From RH-AL1 sp965249685 (GTDB lineage Bacteria > Pseudomonadota > Alphaproteobacteria > Rhizobiales > Beijerinckiaceae): DNA of 64,000 bases. The translations under genes were made by a program, and so were the position numbers. How positions within the stretch are numbered: the first letter of the stretch is position 1; each line of letters opens with the position of its first letter. The notes beneath the pieces are model-generated. The model was not told where the DNA came from and did not search any database. It saw nothing but the letters and a program-made list of their open reading frames with translations. The DNA lies in the NCBI GenBank assembly GCA_965249685.1, contig CBDFMN010000003.1:682001-746000 (forward strand). Direction: 5' to 3'. This document shows positions 25,595 through 34,335 of the stretch, piece after piece.

Positions 25595-26740
25595 ATGGCG
25601 GGACGGGAAGATCGGTGTGCGCACTTGCTTAGTCTGTGGATCGCCTTCGCGGCTCTGACGGGGGTTGCGGTCTTTAGCGTGCTGTGGCCGCTCTCGCGCC
25701 AGGCTGCGCCTCTCGACGGCCACGAAGCCGACGTGGCGTTCTACCGCGCGCAGTCGGATGAGATCGACAGGGATGCGGGTCGTGGCATAATCCGGCCCGA
25801 CGAGGCCGAGATCGCCAAGGCCGAGGCCGCGCGCCGCTTGATGGCGGCCGCCGGCCGCGGCGGGGCGGATGCGCCCACCGGTTCGCCCTTCGCCGTCCGC
25901 GCGGTCGCGGTCGGCGCGCTCCTCTTCGTGCCAGCGGTGGCGCTGGCGCTCTACACGAAGGTCGGCGCCCCCGAGTTGCCAGACCTGCCGCTCGAGGCCC
26001 GCCTTCAGGCGTCCCCGGCAGGGATGGACCTTGCCACAGCGGTCGCGCGGATCGAGCGGCACCTCGCGGAGGAGCCCGATGACGGCAAAGGGTACGAGGT
26101 CCTTGCGCCGACCTATCTCAGGCTCGGCCGGATCGAGGACGCGGCGCGCGCTTACGCCAGGGCGGTCGCGTTGCTCGGAGCGAGTGCCGAGCGCTACGCC
26201 GGGTTAGGGGAGGCGCAGGTTGCCGCCGGTAGCGGCGTCGTGACGGCGGACGCGAAAACCTCGTTCGAGCGCGCTCTCGCCCTGGACGCGAAGTCGCCGC
26301 GCGCCGCTTTTTACCTCGGCCTCGCCGCGCAGCAGGATGGGGACAAAGCCAAGGCGCTCGCCATCTGGCGCGGGTTGGTGACGGCCTCGCCGCCGGACGC
26401 GCCGTGGCTTTCGGCGGTGAACGCGCGGATCGCCGCGCTCGCGCCCGATCCGCCGGCGGCGGCGGGCGGCCAAACCAACTTGGCCGCCGCGATCGAGGCC
26501 ATGCCGGATGAGCAGCGCCAAGCGGCGATCCACGGCATGGTCGATCGCCTCGCCGATAGGCTGAAGACCGACGGGCGGGACCTCGAGGGCTGGTTGCGGC
26601 TCGTGCGCGCCTATCGCGTCCTGGACGAGCAGGGTAAGGCGAGGGGTGCGCTCGCCGACGCGCGTCGCACCTTCGTCGCCGAGCCCGACGCCGCCAAGCG
26701 CCTCGACGCGCTGGCCCACGAACTCGGGCTGGAAGGGTGA
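25595..26740 (+). CDS. ccmI: Cytochrome c-type biogenesis protein CcmI
   Basis: CcmI is the apocytochrome c chaperone of the system I maturation complex. The 381-residue protein has two membrane helices (about 10-30 and 95-115). The loop between them carries the typical DVAFYRAQSDEIDRDAGRGIIRPDEAEIAKAEAARRL heptad region. A periplasmic TPR-like domain follows (LAPTYLRLGRIEDAARAYARAV, AAFYLGLAAQQDGDKAKALAIW). It opens a compact ccmIEFH run: ccmE starts seven bases after its stop. Confidence 0.93.
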   Translation: MAGREDRCAHLLSLWIAFAALTGVAVFSVLWPLSRQAAPLDGHEADVAFYRAQSDEIDRDAGRGIIRPDEAEIAKAEAARRLMAAAGRGGADAPTGSPFAVRAVAVGALLFVPAVALALYTKVGAPELPDLPLEARLQASPAGMDLATAVARIERHLAEEPDDGKGYEVLAPTYLRLGRIEDAARAYARAVALLGASAERYAGLGEAQVAAGSGVVTADAKTSFERALALDAKSPRAAFYLGLAAQQDGDKAKALAIWRGLVTASPPDAPWLSAVNARIAALAPDPPAAAGGQTNLAAAIEAMPDEQRQAAIHGMVDRLADRLKTDGRDLEGWLRLVRAYRVLDEQGKARGALADARRTFVAEPDAAKRLDALAHELGLEG

Positions 26741-26747
26741 CGCGGCG

Positions 26748-27227
26748 ATGACTCGCAAGACGCGACGGTTGACGCTCATCGGTGCGGCGCTCGGCACCTT
26801 CGGCCTGGCGCTCGGCCTCACGCTGTTCGCGTTGCGCGACACGATCGTGTTCTTCTATGGGCCGACCGAATACGCCGCGAAAGCCCCGCCGCCTGGGACG
26901 CGCCTTCGCATCGGCGGCCTCGTCAAGGCCGGTACCTTCCTGAAGCAAGGTGTCGAGAAGGTCACCTTCGAGGTCACCGACATGACCCGCGACGTCAAGG
27001 TGGCCTACACCGGCCTCCTGCCCGATCTGTTCCGCGAGGGGCAGGGCGCGGTGGTCGAGGGCGTGGTCGGGACCGACGGAGTGTTCCGCGCCGACAATGT
27101 CTTGGCCAAGCACGACGAGCGCTACATGCCCCGCGAAGTTGCCGACGCACTGAAGAAGCAGGGGGTTTGGCAGGACGCGCAGCCGATGCCCGCGAACGCC
27201 GACCAAAGCGCGAGCGCGGCGAAATGA
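26748..27227 (+). CDS. ccmE: Cytochrome c maturation heme chaperone CcmE
   Basis: CcmE binds heme covalently in the periplasm and passes it to CcmF/CcmH. The 159-residue protein has one N-terminal membrane helix (about 8-28), an OB-fold (RIGGLVKAGTFLKQG) and the heme-attachment site LAKHDERYMP with His122 and Tyr126. The start chosen is MTRKTRRLTLIGAAL, right after the ccmI stop. Its stop overlaps the ccmF start (ATGA). Confidence 0.96.
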   Translation: MTRKTRRLTLIGAALGTFGLALGLTLFALRDTIVFFYGPTEYAAKAPPPGTRLRIGGLVKAGTFLKQGVEKVTFEVTDMTRDVKVAYTGLLPDLFREGQGAVVEGVVGTDGVFRADNVLAKHDERYMPREVADALKKQGVWQDAQPMPANADQSASAAK

Positions 27228-29197
27228 TCGTCGAGACCGGCCACTATGCCCTCGTCCTCGCGCTGACTTTGGCGCTCGTCAACGCCGTCGTGCCGCTCTA
27301 CGGCCACTACGCGCGCGACGGCCGGCTGCTCGGGACCGCGCCGAGCGTGGCGCTGGCCGGGTTCGGCTTCACCGCCTACGCCTTCGCGGCGCTGACCTAC
27401 GCCCACGTCGTCTCCGACTTCTCCGTCGTCAACGTCATCGAGAATTCCGCCTCCACCAAGCCGCTGATCTACAAGATCACCGGCGTTTGGGGGAACCACG
27501 AAGGCTCGATGCTGCTGTGGGTGCTCATCCTCGCGGTGTTCGCCGCAGCGGTTGCAGGCGCCGCGCGCGGCATGCCGGCCGATCTGCGGGCGCTGGTTCT
27601 CTGCGTACAATCGTGGATCGCTTCCGCCTTCCTCCTGTTCATCCTGCTGACGTCCGACCCGTTCGCGCGGGTGGCGCGGGCGCCGATCGAGGGGCAGGAC
27701 CTCAATCCGCTGCTGCAGGACCCGGGGCTGGCGATCCACCCGCCGCTGCTCTACCTCGGCTATGTCGGCTTCTCCATGACCTTCTCGTTCGCGGCGGCGG
27801 CGCTGATCGCCGGGCGCATCGATGCGGCCTGGGCGCGCTTCGTCAGGCCGTGGACGCTGATCGCGTGGATCTTCCTCACGCTCGGCATCGCGATGGGCTC
27901 TTATTGGGCCTATTACACCCTTGGCTGGGGCGGCTTCTGGTTTTGGGATCCGGTCGAGAACGCCTCTTTTATGCCGTGGCTCGCCGGCACCGCGCTGCTG
28001 CACTCGGCCGTGGTGATGGAGAAGCGCGAGGCCTTGAAGATCTGGACGATCTTCCTGGCGATCCTCGCCTTTTCGCTGTCGCTCGTGGGCACGTTCCTCG
28101 TGCGCTCCGGCGTACTTACCTCCGTCCATACCTTCGCCACAGACCCGACGCGCGGCGTGTTCATCCTGCTGATCCTCGTCCTCTTCATCGGCGGGGCGCT
28201 CGCCCTGTTCGCGTGGCGGGCGGGCGAGCTGAAGCCCGGCGGGATCTTCGCGCCCGTGTCGCGCGAGGGAGCGCTGGTGCTTAATAACCTGCTGCTCACG
28301 ACCTCCTGCGCCACGGTCTTCACCGGCACGCTCTACCCTCTGGCGCTCGAGGCGGTGACCGGCCAGAAGATCTCCGTAGGGGCGCCCTTCTTCAACGCGA
28401 CGATCGTGCCGTTGGCGATCCCGCTCTTCCTCGTTATGCCGTTTGGACAGGTTCTCGCCTGGAAGCGCGGCGACCTGCTGGGCGCGGCCCAGCGGATCGT
28501 CGTCGCCCTGGCCGCCGGGCTTGCTGCACTGCTCGCCTTCGCGGCTTGGCAGGGCGCGCCGGTGCTCTCGTACCTCATGGCGGGGCTGGCGATCTACGTC
28601 CTCGTCGGGTCCTTCGCGGACCTCGCGCGACGGCTCGCCGTCGGCGGCGCGGGAAACGTCTGGGCGCGCGGGACCGGTCTGCCACGCTCCGCCTACGGGG
28701 CCGCTTTCGCCCATGCGGGGGTCGGGGTGACCCTGCTCGGGCTCGCCGCATCCGGTTGGGGGCAGGAGGCGATCCTGACCATGAAGCCGGGCGATACCAC
28801 CCATGTCGGACCCTATGCGGTCGTGCTGCAGGCGCTCGCCCCGGCGGACGGGCCGAACTACACGGCCACCGTCGCGCGCTCCGTGATTCTGCGCGGCGGC
28901 GCGACGGTCGCGACCATCGAGCCGGCCGCGCGCTTCTATCCGACACGGCGCATGAACCGGGCGGAGGCGGGCATCGCCACCCTCGGCCTCGGCCAACTCT
29001 ATATGAGCATCAGCAACCCGGTGCCCGGCGCCAGCACCGACGTGCGGCTCTATTGGAAGCCGCTCGTGACGCTGATCTGGATCGGCGCGTTGATCATGGG
29101 GTTCGGCGGTGCGCTCTCCCTGTCAGACCGGCGGCTCCGCTTCGGTGTCGCGCGCCGCGCCAGGCGGGCGGCGGCTGCGCCGCAGGCGGCGGAGTGA
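27224..29197 (+). CDS. ccmF: Cytochrome c maturation heme lyase subunit CcmF
   Basis: CcmF, with CcmH, ligates heme to apocytochrome c. The 657-residue protein has about 15 membrane helices, the periplasmic WWD-type heme-handling motif GWGGFWFWDPVENASFMPWL near residue 235, and conserved histidines nearby (for example in HEGSMLLWV and HPPLLYLGYVGF). It overlaps ccmE by four bases and ccmH by four bases, which indicates a translationally coupled operon. Confidence 0.97.
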   Translation: MIVETGHYALVLALTLALVNAVVPLYGHYARDGRLLGTAPSVALAGFGFTAYAFAALTYAHVVSDFSVVNVIENSASTKPLIYKITGVWGNHEGSMLLWVLILAVFAAAVAGAARGMPADLRALVLCVQSWIASAFLLFILLTSDPFARVARAPIEGQDLNPLLQDPGLAIHPPLLYLGYVGFSMTFSFAAAALIAGRIDAAWARFVRPWTLIAWIFLTLGIAMGSYWAYYTLGWGGFWFWDPVENASFMPWLAGTALLHSAVVMEKREALKIWTIFLAILAFSLSLVGTFLVRSGVLTSVHTFATDPTRGVFILLILVLFIGGALALFAWRAGELKPGGIFAPVSREGALVLNNLLLTTSCATVFTGTLYPLALEAVTGQKISVGAPFFNATIVPLAIPLFLVMPFGQVLAWKRGDLLGAAQRIVVALAAGLAALLAFAAWQGAPVLSYLMAGLAIYVLVGSFADLARRLAVGGAGNVWARGTGLPRSAYGAAFAHAGVGVTLLGLAASGWGQEAILTMKPGDTTHVGPYAVVLQALAPADGPNYTATVARSVILRGGATVATIEPAARFYPTRRMNRAEAGIATLGLGQLYMSISNPVPGASTDVRLYWKPLVTLIWIGALIMGFGGALSLSDRRLRFGVARRARRAAAAPQAAE

Positions 29198-29658
29198 GCG
29201 GCCGCGCGCTCCTTGTGGGCGGGCTGCTCGCCCTCGCCGCGATGCCGGCCCATGCCGTGCAGCCCGACGAGATCCTCAAGGATCCCGTGCTGGAGACCCG
29301 CGCGCGCGGCCTGTCGGCGCAATTGCGCTGCATGGTCTGCCAGAACCAGTCCATCGACGACAGCGACGCACCGCTGGCGCGCGATATCCGCGTCCTCGTT
29401 CGCGAACGTCTCCAAGCTGGGGAGGGGGAAGCGCAAATCCGCGATTTCCTCGTCGGCCGCTACGGCACCTTCATTCTGCTGAAGCCGCCGGTCGAAGCGG
29501 GCACGCTGCTGCTGTGGGGAACGCCGCTGATCGTCCTGCTCGGCGGCGCCGGGGCGGTCTTCTATGCCTGGCGCCGGGAACGAACGGGATCGGATGGCGC
29601 TCCGTTGCTGACGGAGGGGGAGCGCCGGACGCTCGACCAACTGCTCGCGAAGGATTAG
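29194..29658 (+). CDS. ccmH: Cytochrome c maturation thioredoxin-like protein CcmH
   Basis: CcmH keeps the apocytochrome CXXCH cysteines reduced for heme attachment. The 154-residue protein has a signal-type N-terminus (LLVGGLLALAAMPAHA), the redox motif LRCMVCQNQS (Cys46, Cys49), a membrane helix near residues 107-126 and a short cytoplasmic tail. The start is GTG, overlapping the ccmF stop as GTGA. It ends the ccm operon, and its stop overlaps the convergent GNAT gene by four bases. Confidence 0.95.
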   Translation: MSGRALLVGGLLALAAMPAHAVQPDEILKDPVLETRARGLSAQLRCMVCQNQSIDDSDAPLARDIRVLVRERLQAGEGEAQIRDFLVGRYGTFILLKPPVEAGTLLLWGTPLIVLLGGAGAVFYAWRRERTGSDGAPLLTEGERRTLDQLLAKD

Positions 29659-30254
29659 CGGTCCCGCGGCCGCTCGATCTGCCAACGCAGGTGCGAGCGC
29701 ACGGCAGGCCACTCCCCGGCGATGATCGAGTAGACGCAAGTATCGCGCAGCGTCCCGTCGCTCGCTCGCGCGTGGTTGCGCAAGATGCCGTCCAGCTTTG
29801 CGCCGATCCGCTCGATCGCCCGTCGGCTTGGTCCGTTGAAGACATGCGTACGCAGCTCGACGGCGATGCAGTCGAGTGATTCGAAGGCGTGACGCAGCAG
29901 CAAGAGCTTGCACTCCGTGTTGAGCGGCGTGCGCTGGACGGCGCGGCGGTACCAGGTCGAGCCGATCTCCACACGCCGCGCCGCCGCTTCGATGTTCATA
30001 TAGGTGGTCATGCCGACCGGTGCGCCGGTTGCGAGGCCGATCACGGCGAAAGGCAGCATGGAGCCGGCGGCCTGCAGGCTCAGCCGCCGCTCGATCTCAC
30101 CCTCCATCCCGTCAGGGTCGGGCACCGTCGTGTACCAGAGCCGCCACAGTTCGCCGTCTGCGGCTGCCTCACGCAAACCGGCGGTATGAGCGTGCGAGAG
30201 CGGCTCCAGACGGGCGTGCTCGCCGCTCAGGGTCACGGGGGCGGGCCAAGGCAT
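29655..30254 (-). CDS. GNAT family N-acetyltransferase (RimJ/RimL type)
   Basis: A 199-residue acetyltransferase of the RimJ/RimL subgroup. Features are ARLEPLSHAHTAGLREAA at the N-terminus, the central strands AVIGLATGAPVGMTTYMNIE, the acetyl-CoA region VEIGSTWYRRAVQRTPLNTECKLLLLRHAFE, and NGPSRRAIERIGAKLDGILRNHA. These enzymes acetylate N-terminal or small-molecule amines. GGAG lies before the ATG. Substrate unknown; its convergent overlap with ccmH has no evident functional meaning. Confidence 0.88.
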   Translation of the reverse strand: MPWPAPVTLSGEHARLEPLSHAHTAGLREAAADGELWRLWYTTVPDPDGMEGEIERRLSLQAAGSMLPFAVIGLATGAPVGMTTYMNIEAAARRVEIGSTWYRRAVQRTPLNTECKLLLLRHAFESLDCIAVELRTHVFNGPSRRAIERIGAKLDGILRNHARASDGTLRDTCVYSIIAGEWPAVRSHLRWQIERPRDR

Positions 30255-30360
30255 CGCGGTCTCCTCCAACGGTTCCACAAAGCTGGTTTGGGCAATCTTA
30301 CCAACTTGTCATGCGGGAGACATGGACGCGTAAGTCGCCCCACTCCATCTACTTGGCATC

Positions 30361-30382
30361 GGACGAACGGAATGTTTCGTCC
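30361..30382 (+). other. Stem-loop in the degP leader
   Basis: GGACGAA (30361-30367) and TTCGTCC (30376-30382) form a 7-base perfect stem with an 8-base loop, ending about eight bases before the ribosome binding site of degP. It might be part of a regulator site or a leader RNA structure. Confidence 0.35.
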
Positions 30383-30401
30383 TGTCGCCGAGGAGACGAT
30401 A

Positions 30402-31973
30402 GTGGCAGATCTCAACCAGACACCAGAGTTCGAGCAGCGCCTACGTGCGGGTCGCTCCCGGTTCAAGACACGTGCCGCCCTCCTCGGAGCTGCCGGCGTG
30501 GTCGCCCTCTCCGCCGCAGCCGTCAACGGCTTCCTCCCGCATGTCGCGCAGGCCGAGGCCACCGTCACGGCCGCGCCGCAGGACCGCGGCATCGCGGTCA
30601 ACCCGACGTCGTTCGCCGACGTCGTCGACCATGTCCGCAACGCCGTCGTCTCCGTAAAGGTCAAGGTGACCGAGACCGCAGACAACACGGAAGCCGACGG
30701 CGAGGACAGCAACCCGGGCATGCCGCAGTTGAAGCCGGGCGACCCGCTCGAGCGTTTCTTCAAGCAGTTCGGCGAGCGCGGTGGGAAGCAGTTCCAGCGC
30801 CCCGGCAAGCCGCACAGCTCGCAGGCGCAGGGCTCCGGCTTCTTCATTTCGCCCGACGGCTACGTCGTGACGAACAACCACGTCGTGGAGCACGCCACCG
30901 ACGTGCAACTCGTCACTGACGATGGCAAGACCCTGCCGGCCAAAGTGATCGGCACCGACAAGAAGACCGACCTCGCACTGCTCAAGGTCACCGATAAGGG
31001 CGAATTCCCGTTCGTCAAATGGGCCGAGAAGGCGCCTCGGGTGGGTGACTGGGTCATCGCCGTCGGCAACCCGTTCGGGCTTGGCGGCACGGTGACGGCC
31101 GGTATCGTCTCGGCACGCGGTCGCGACATCGGGGCCGGCCCCTACGACGACTTCCTGCAGATCGACGCGCCGGTGAACCGCGGCAACTCGGGCGGTCCCA
31201 CCTTCGACGCCAACGGCACCGTGGTGGGTGTCAACACGGCGATCTTCTCGCCCTCGGGTGGCAGCGTCGGCATCGGTTTCGCGATTCCCGCCGAAGTCGC
31301 GCAGCGCGTCGTGCAGGACCTGAAGACCAAGGGGCTTGTCTCGCGCGGATGGATCGGCGTGCAGATCCAGCCGGTCACCGCGGAGATCGCCGACAGCCTC
31401 GGCCTGAAGTCCAGCAAGGGCGCGCTCGTCGCCGAGGCGCAGGCCTCGGGTCCCGCTGCCAGCGCCGGCATCAAGTCCGGCGACGTGATCCTGGGCGTCG
31501 ACGGCGAGAAGGTGGACGGCCCGCGCGAACTCGCCCGCAAGATCGCCTCGCTCGGTCCGGACGCCAAGGCCGACCTGACCTTTTGGCACGACGGCGCGGA
31601 AAAGAAGGCCTCGGTCAAGCTCGGCACGCTGCCCAACAGCGACCAAGTGGCCAAGGCCGACATCGAGGGCGACACGGGTAAAAGCATGGTGGCCTCGCTC
31701 GGCCTGCAGCTCGCGCCAGCCGCCTCGATCCCGGGTGCGGGCAAGGTCGGGGTCGTCGTCGCTGACGTCGATCCCGATGGCGCCGCCGCGCAGAAGGGCC
31801 TGAAGGTCGGCGACGTGATCCTCGAGGCGGCAGGCCAAGGCGTTACGACGCCTGGCGACGTGACCGGCGCCATCTCCGCCGCCAAGAAGGACGGCCGCAA
31901 AGCGATCCTCCTGCGCGTCAAGAGCGAGCAGGGCACCCGCTTCGTGGCCATCTCGACCGCCCCAGCCGGCTGA
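30402..31973 (+). CDS. degP: DegP/HtrA family periplasmic serine protease (Do)
   Basis: A periplasmic chaperone-protease for misfolded envelope proteins. The 523-residue protein has a signal region (about 22-50), the trypsin-like triad His160 (TNNHVVEH), Asp190 (KTDLALLKV) and Ser263 (NRGNSGGPTFD), and two PDZ domains (about 330-415 and 430-520), each with a GDVIL motif. The start is GTG with GGAG at ideal spacing; an ATG 30 bases upstream is in frame but lacks a binding site. A two-component pair follows and may respond to envelope stress. Confidence 0.93.
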   Translation: MADLNQTPEFEQRLRAGRSRFKTRAALLGAAGVVALSAAAVNGFLPHVAQAEATVTAAPQDRGIAVNPTSFADVVDHVRNAVVSVKVKVTETADNTEADGEDSNPGMPQLKPGDPLERFFKQFGERGGKQFQRPGKPHSSQAQGSGFFISPDGYVVTNNHVVEHATDVQLVTDDGKTLPAKVIGTDKKTDLALLKVTDKGEFPFVKWAEKAPRVGDWVIAVGNPFGLGGTVTAGIVSARGRDIGAGPYDDFLQIDAPVNRGNSGGPTFDANGTVVGVNTAIFSPSGGSVGIGFAIPAEVAQRVVQDLKTKGLVSRGWIGVQIQPVTAEIADSLGLKSSKGALVAEAQASGPAASAGIKSGDVILGVDGEKVDGPRELARKIASLGPDAKADLTFWHDGAEKKASVKLGTLPNSDQVAKADIEGDTGKSMVASLGLQLAPAASIPGAGKVGVVVADVDPDGAAAQKGLKVGDVILEAAGQGVTTPGDVTGAISAAKKDGRKAILLRVKSEQGTRFVAISTAPAG

Positions 31974-32025
31974 ACCGCGGGCGTCGCCGCTATAACGTCG
32001 GTGACGGCGCTGCGATATCACACGC

Positions 32026-32061
32026 CCTCCCCGGACTTGCACGTTTGCACCTCCGGGGAGG
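32026..32061 (+). other. Strong 10-bp stem-loop between degP and the response regulator gene
   Basis: CCTCCCCGGA (32026-32035) pairs perfectly with TCCGGGGAGG (32052-32061). The 16-base loop holds two copies of TTGCAC. It lies 53 bases after degP and 150 bases before the regulator gene. There is no T-run, so it is not a classic terminator; processing, attenuation or protein binding are possible. Confidence 0.45.
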
Positions 32062-32210
32062 AGGCTTCCTGGCGTTCTCTAACTCCTAGACTTTGTCCGG
32101 CGCGGTGGCGTCTCCGCCCGGCAGGTTGCGCCGTCGGTGCCGCCGCTCTGCCGACCGGCAGCCCCAAAACCGAACGTGCCCCTTCTTCGACATCGTTCGG
32201 GAGCCGCTAT

Positions 32211-32903
32211 ATGTCGTCCATGCGAATTCTCATCGTAGAAGACGATTCTGAAGCCGCCCACTATCTGGCGAAGGCGTTCCGCGAGGCCGGCCACGTTGCC
32301 GATATCGTTCACGACGGCTTGGATGGCTACGACCGCGCCTGCGACGACATCTACGACGTGCTGATCGTCGACCGCATGCTTCCCAGGATGGATGGGCTCT
32401 CACTCGTCGGTGCTTTGCGTGCCCAGAGCGTGAAGACACCCGTCATCATCCTGTCGGCGCTTGGCCAGGTGGAGGATCGCGTCAAGGGTCTGCGCGCCGG
32501 CAGCGACGACTACCTGCCGAAACCCTATGCGTTCTCCGAACTCCTCGCCCGCGTCGAGGTTCTGGCGCGGCGAAAACAGCCGGGAACGGGAGAGGACACG
32601 GTCTACCGCGTCGGCGGCCTCGAACTCGACCGCCTTGCCCACAAGCTGACGCGCAACGGCAAGGAGATCGTCCTGCAGCCGCGCGAGTTCCGCCTGCTGG
32701 AATATCTGATGAAGCACCACGGCCAAGTGGTGACCCGCACGATGCTGCTCGAGAACGTGTGGGACTACCATTTCGACCCGCAGACCAATGTCATCGACGT
32801 TCACATCTCGCGGCTGCGCGCGAAGATCGACAAAGGGTTCGATCCGCCGCTCCTGCAGACGGTTCGCGGCGCGGGGTACACGATCCGTGACAGCGCTCGG
32901 TAA
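32211..32903 (+). CDS. OmpR family response regulator
   Basis: A 230-residue regulator. The receiver has ILIVEDDSEAAHYLA, the phosphoacceptor in VLIVDRMLPRMDG (Asp near 54), LSALG and the Lys of DYLPKPYAFSELLARV. The C-terminal winged helix has LQPREFRLLEYLMKHHGQVVTRTMLLENVWDYHFDPQTNVIDVHISRLR. The start ATG has CGGGAG at seven bases; another ATG nine bases later is possible. It overlaps the kinase gene by 17 bases. The degP neighbourhood suggests envelope stress or metal stress sensing. Confidence 0.9.
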   Translation: MSSMRILIVEDDSEAAHYLAKAFREAGHVADIVHDGLDGYDRACDDIYDVLIVDRMLPRMDGLSLVGALRAQSVKTPVIILSALGQVEDRVKGLRAGSDDYLPKPYAFSELLARVEVLARRKQPGTGEDTVYRVGGLELDRLAHKLTRNGKEIVLQPREFRLLEYLMKHHGQVVTRTMLLENVWDYHFDPQTNVIDVHISRLRAKIDKGFDPPLLQTVRGAGYTIRDSAR

Positions 32904-34332
32904 GCTGTTCCGCACGACGGCGTTCAAGATCTCGCTCGCCTATCTCGTGATCTCGGCGATCGGCTCGGGCGTGGTGCTCCTGAGTGTCGGCGACAACGTC
33001 AAGAACGTCATCGAGCTGCAAATCTCTCAGACGATCGATGCCGATATCATCGGTCTGTCCGAGCAATATACGCAAGGCGGCATCACCACGCTCGTCAACA
33101 TCGTCGAGCGGCGCACGCGGGTGCCGGGCGCCGGCCTCTACCTCGTTACCACCCACGCCGGTGAGCCGATCGCCGGAAACGTCCAGTCGCTGCCTCCGGG
33201 CGTGCTCGACGTGCCGGGCGTCATCGAGACGAGCTACCGCGTCAAAGGGGACACGGCGACGACGCGCCGGGCGCTGGCACGGATTTTTGCGCTCTCCGGC
33301 GGGTTCCGCCTGCTCGTCGGCCACGATCTTGCCGAGGGCGAGAGCCTACGGCCGATCCTCTTTCACGCCCTGCTTAACTCGTTGATCTCCTTTACCATCA
33401 TCGGCACGCTCGGCGGCCTGTTCCTGGCTCGGCGTGTCCTGCGTCGGGTCGACGCCATCAATGCCAATGCCCGCACCATCGTCGCGGGCGACCTGAACGG
33501 CCGGTTGCCGCTGGCGGGGACCGGCGACGAACTCGACCGGCTGGTCGAGAACATCAATGCGATGCTCGACCGCATCGCCGAACTGATGACTGGGCTGAAG
33601 GAGGTTTCCGACAATGTCGCCCATGACCTCAAGACGCCGCTGACGCGGCTGCGGGGGCGCGCGGAAGAGGCGTTGCGGCTGGGACGATCGCCCGAGGTCT
33701 ATCGCGATGCGCTGGAGAAGGTCATCGAGGAATCGGATGCGCTGATCCGCATCTTCAACGCGTTGCTGATGATCGCACGGGCGGAGGCCGGCTCCGGCCG
33801 CGAAGGCATGGACGATTTCGACGCGAGCCTGGTGGCCAGCGACGTCGGCGAACTCTACGAACCGGTGGCCGAAGCCGCAGGCGTCAGCTTCGAGGGTTCA
33901 ATCGAGCCTGGTCTTGTCGTCCATGGCAGCCGCGAACTTATCGGGCAGGCCCTGGCCAACCTGGTCGACAACGCGCTGAAGTACGGCATCGCGGCCCAGC
34001 CCCAGCCGAACAACGCCCCGCAGGTCTGTCTGGCGGCGCAACGGCGCGGCGGCTTCGTCGAGATCACCGTCGCCGATCATGGACCCGGTATCGCGCGGGA
34101 CGATCGGGGGCGCGTGACCGACCGCTTCGTGCGGCTTGAGAACTCCCGATCGCGGCCGGGATCGGGGCTCGGCCTGTCGCTCGTCGCGGCCGTGACGCGC
34201 CTGCACAACGGGACGCTGTGGATCGAGGACAACGCGCCGGGCTTGCGGATCACCATCGCCTTGCCGGCCTCGCGCGGTGCGGCGGCCGCGCTGCCCAGGG
34301 CAAGTGCGGGTCTCGGACCCAGCCCGGCGTGA
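32887..34332 (+). CDS. Sensor histidine kinase
   Basis: Cognate kinase of the preceding regulator. The 481 residues begin with a GTG inside the end of the regulator gene. There are two membrane helices (about 14-34 and 160-182) flanking a periplasmic domain of about 125 residues, a HAMP domain (ARRVLRRVDAINANARTIVAGDLNGRLPLAG), H-box SDNVAHDLKTPLTRLRGRAEE, N-box LANLVDNALKYG, G1 VADHGPGI and G2 GSGLGLSLVAAV. The H-box places it with the EnvZ/CpxA-type kinases. The signal is unknown. Confidence 0.9.
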   Translation: MTALGKLFRTTAFKISLAYLVISAIGSGVVLLSVGDNVKNVIELQISQTIDADIIGLSEQYTQGGITTLVNIVERRTRVPGAGLYLVTTHAGEPIAGNVQSLPPGVLDVPGVIETSYRVKGDTATTRRALARIFALSGGFRLLVGHDLAEGESLRPILFHALLNSLISFTIIGTLGGLFLARRVLRRVDAINANARTIVAGDLNGRLPLAGTGDELDRLVENINAMLDRIAELMTGLKEVSDNVAHDLKTPLTRLRGRAEEALRLGRSPEVYRDALEKVIEESDALIRIFNALLMIARAEAGSGREGMDDFDASLVASDVGELYEPVAEAAGVSFEGSIEPGLVVHGSRELIGQALANLVDNALKYGIAAQPQPNNAPQVCLAAQRRGGFVEITVADHGPGIARDDRGRVTDRFVRLENSRSRPGSGLGLSLVAAVTRLHNGTLWIEDNAPGLRITIALPASRGAAAALPRASAGLGPSPA

Positions 34333-34335
34333 GCG

